Source of the DNA: an uncultured Prevotellaceae bacterium
GTDB taxonomy: Bacteria; Bacteroidota; Bacteroidia; Bacteroidales; Bacteroidaceae
Assembly: GCA_937902455.1 (NCBI GenBank)
Contig: CALELI010000009.1
Span: 1 to 6,654, forward strand
Direction of reading: 5' to 3'
DNA length: 6,654 nt
Made by a program: the position numbers and the translations under genes. The notes under the pieces are model-generated. The model saw nothing but the letters and a program-made list of their open reading frames with translations. It did not search any database and was not told the DNA's origin. How positions within the stretch are numbered: the stretch's first letter is position 1; every line of letters begins with the position of its first letter. Below are positions 5,713-6,654 of the stretch, piece by piece.

Positions 5713-6654
5713 TTATTTGAAAGTAATCAGGAAGTAGTTCTTCTTGCCTTTCTGTACGAGGAGATACTTGCCGTCGATGAGGTCGGCTTCAGTCAGTATC
5801 TGGTCGAAGGCTGCGAGCTTGTCCTTGTTGATGCTCACGCCGCCGCCCTGAGTCAGTTTCCTCATCTCGCCCTTGCTTGGGAAGATGCTGGCCTTTTCGG
5901 TGCAGAGGTCTACTGCCTTCGCGCCACCTTCGAGTTCTGCCTTTGAGAGTTCGAAGTGAGGAACACCGTCGAATACTGCAAGGAGTGTCTTCTCGTCAAG
6001 TTTCAGCAGACTTTCCTTTGTTGCCTTTCCGAAGAGAATCTGACTTGCCTCTACTGCCATTTCGTAGTCCTTCTCGCTGTGAACCATGATGGTGAGCTCC
6101 TTTGCCAGACGCTTCTGGAGCGGACGGAGTCCTGGGTCAGCATCCTGCTCAGCGATGAGGCTCTCCACCTCGTCCTGCGTGAGGGTGGTGAATATCTTGA
6201 TGTACTTCTTTGCGTCTTCGTCGCTGGTGTTCATCCAGAACTGATAGAACTCGTATGGAGATGTATAGTCTGGATTCAGCCAGATGTTTCCCTTCTCTGT
6301 CTTTCCGAACTTAGTTCCGTCGGCCTTTGTCACGAGCGGACAAGTCAGTGCAAAGCACTCAGTGCCGTTGATTCTTCTGATGAGTTCAGAACCTGTGGTG
6401 ATGTTACCCCACTGGTCGGCCCCGCCAAGCTGCAACTTGCATCCGTGATGCTCGTTGAGGTAGAGGAAGTCATAGCCCTGGAGCAGCTGATATGTGAATT
6501 CCGTGAAAGAAAGTCCGTCGCGGGCCTCGCCGTTGAGTCGCTTCTGCACACTTTCCTTTGCCATCATGTAGTTCACTGTGATGTGCTTGCCGATGTCGCG
6601 AGCGAAATCGAGGAATGTGAAGTCCTTCATCCAGTCGTAGTTGTTCACGAGTTC
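5713..6654 (-). CDS. tyrS: tyrosyl-tRNA synthetase, C-terminal 313 residues (5' end outside window)
   Basis: Charges tRNA-Tyr with tyrosine in the cytoplasm. The reading frame is open through the right edge (visible protein starts ELVNNYDWMKDF), so the gene is cut by the window. A GTG at 6646-6648 is an internal Val within the conserved NNYDW region, not a start. Compared with the roughly 424-residue bacterial enzyme, about 120 residues, including the HIGH motif, lie outside. Seen here, counting from that Val: FARDIGKH (15-22), YQLLQGYDF (53-61) carrying the Tyr, Gln and Asp of the tyrosine pocket, LQLGGADQWGN (72-82), and KADGTKFGKTEKGN (108-121), where KFGKT is the KMSKS loop typical of TyrRS. 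A C-terminal S4-like RNA-binding domain follows (about 246-311: FPSKGEMRKLTQGGGVSIN, then KKNYFLITFK). It is the most upstream gene in the window, 162 bp before yfhO. No GC-rich terminator follows its TAA stop. Confidence 0.97.
   Translation of the reverse strand, partial: ELVNNYDWMKDFTFLDFARDIGKHITVNYMMAKESVQKRLNGEARDGLSFTEFTYQLLQGYDFLYLNEHHGCKLQLGGADQWGNITTGSELIRRINGTECFALTCPLVTKADGTKFGKTEKGNIWLNPDYTSPYEFYQFWMNTSDEDAKKYIKIFTTLTQDEVESLIAEQDADPGLRPLQKRLAKELTIMVHSEKDYEMAVEASQILFGKATKESLLKLDEKTLLAVFDGVPHFELSKAELEGGAKAVDLCTEKASIFPSKGEMRKLTQGGGVSINKDKLAAFDQILTEADLIDGKYLLVQKGKKNYFLITFK

Noticed and set aside
6646..6648. GTG as the start of tyrS
   Set aside because: The frame stays open to the window edge and this Val lies in the conserved NNYDW region well inside TyrRS; the true start is outside the window.

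Overview
The window holds four genes, all read from the minus strand, so transcription runs from right to left: a 5'-truncated tyrS (tyrosyl-tRNA synthetase, cut by the right edge), a large polytopic YfhO-family membrane protein, gltX (glutamyl-tRNA synthetase) and waaA/kdtA (Kdo transferase of lipid A/LPS synthesis). The protein sequences look like Bacteroidales, most likely Prevotellaceae. The supporting features are the GluRS with KLSKRDGDKLGFPVFPLEW around its second signature, a very large YfhO protein, a Kdo transferase (hence a Gram-negative envelope), start sites mostly without a strong Shine-Dalgarno, and A+T-rich gaps between moderately G+C genes. The genus is an inference from memory of these families.

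Layout, right to left: tyrS C-terminal 313 codons (5713-6654), a 162-bp gap filled by short tandem repeats and a perfect 28-bp inverted repeat, yfhO-like gene (3004-5550), a 27-bp gap made of an octamer array, gltX (1420-2976), an 84-bp gap with a heptamer array, waaA (70-1335), then at least 69 bp of further heptamer arrays at the left edge. No RNA gene, insertion sequence, CRISPR array or canonical GC-rich rho-independent terminator is visible. No gene-free stretch exceeds 162 bp.

The coding content is ordinary housekeeping: two aminoacyl-tRNA synthetases alternate with two envelope genes. WaaA adds Kdo to lipid A on the inner face of the inner membrane. The YfhO protein is probably a GT-C-type glycosyltransferase acting on the outer face, with an unknown acceptor. 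The short gaps and shared strand allow co-transcription, at least of yfhO, gltX and waaA.

The real oddity is between the genes. All four non-coding gaps carry short tandem arrays of 7-bp (sometimes 8-bp) A+T-rich units. The unit differs from gap to gap (AATTACG, ATTTCGG, AGTTAAC, ATTTCCTN, AATTCAT, ATTTACC), but length and shape (mostly AnTT followed by A/C-rich bases) are shared. Arrays run into the coding ends: they supply the start codon and first residues of YfhO, its last codons and stop, and an SD-like motif before gltX. In the tyrS-yfhO gap two arrays face each other as exact inverted copies.
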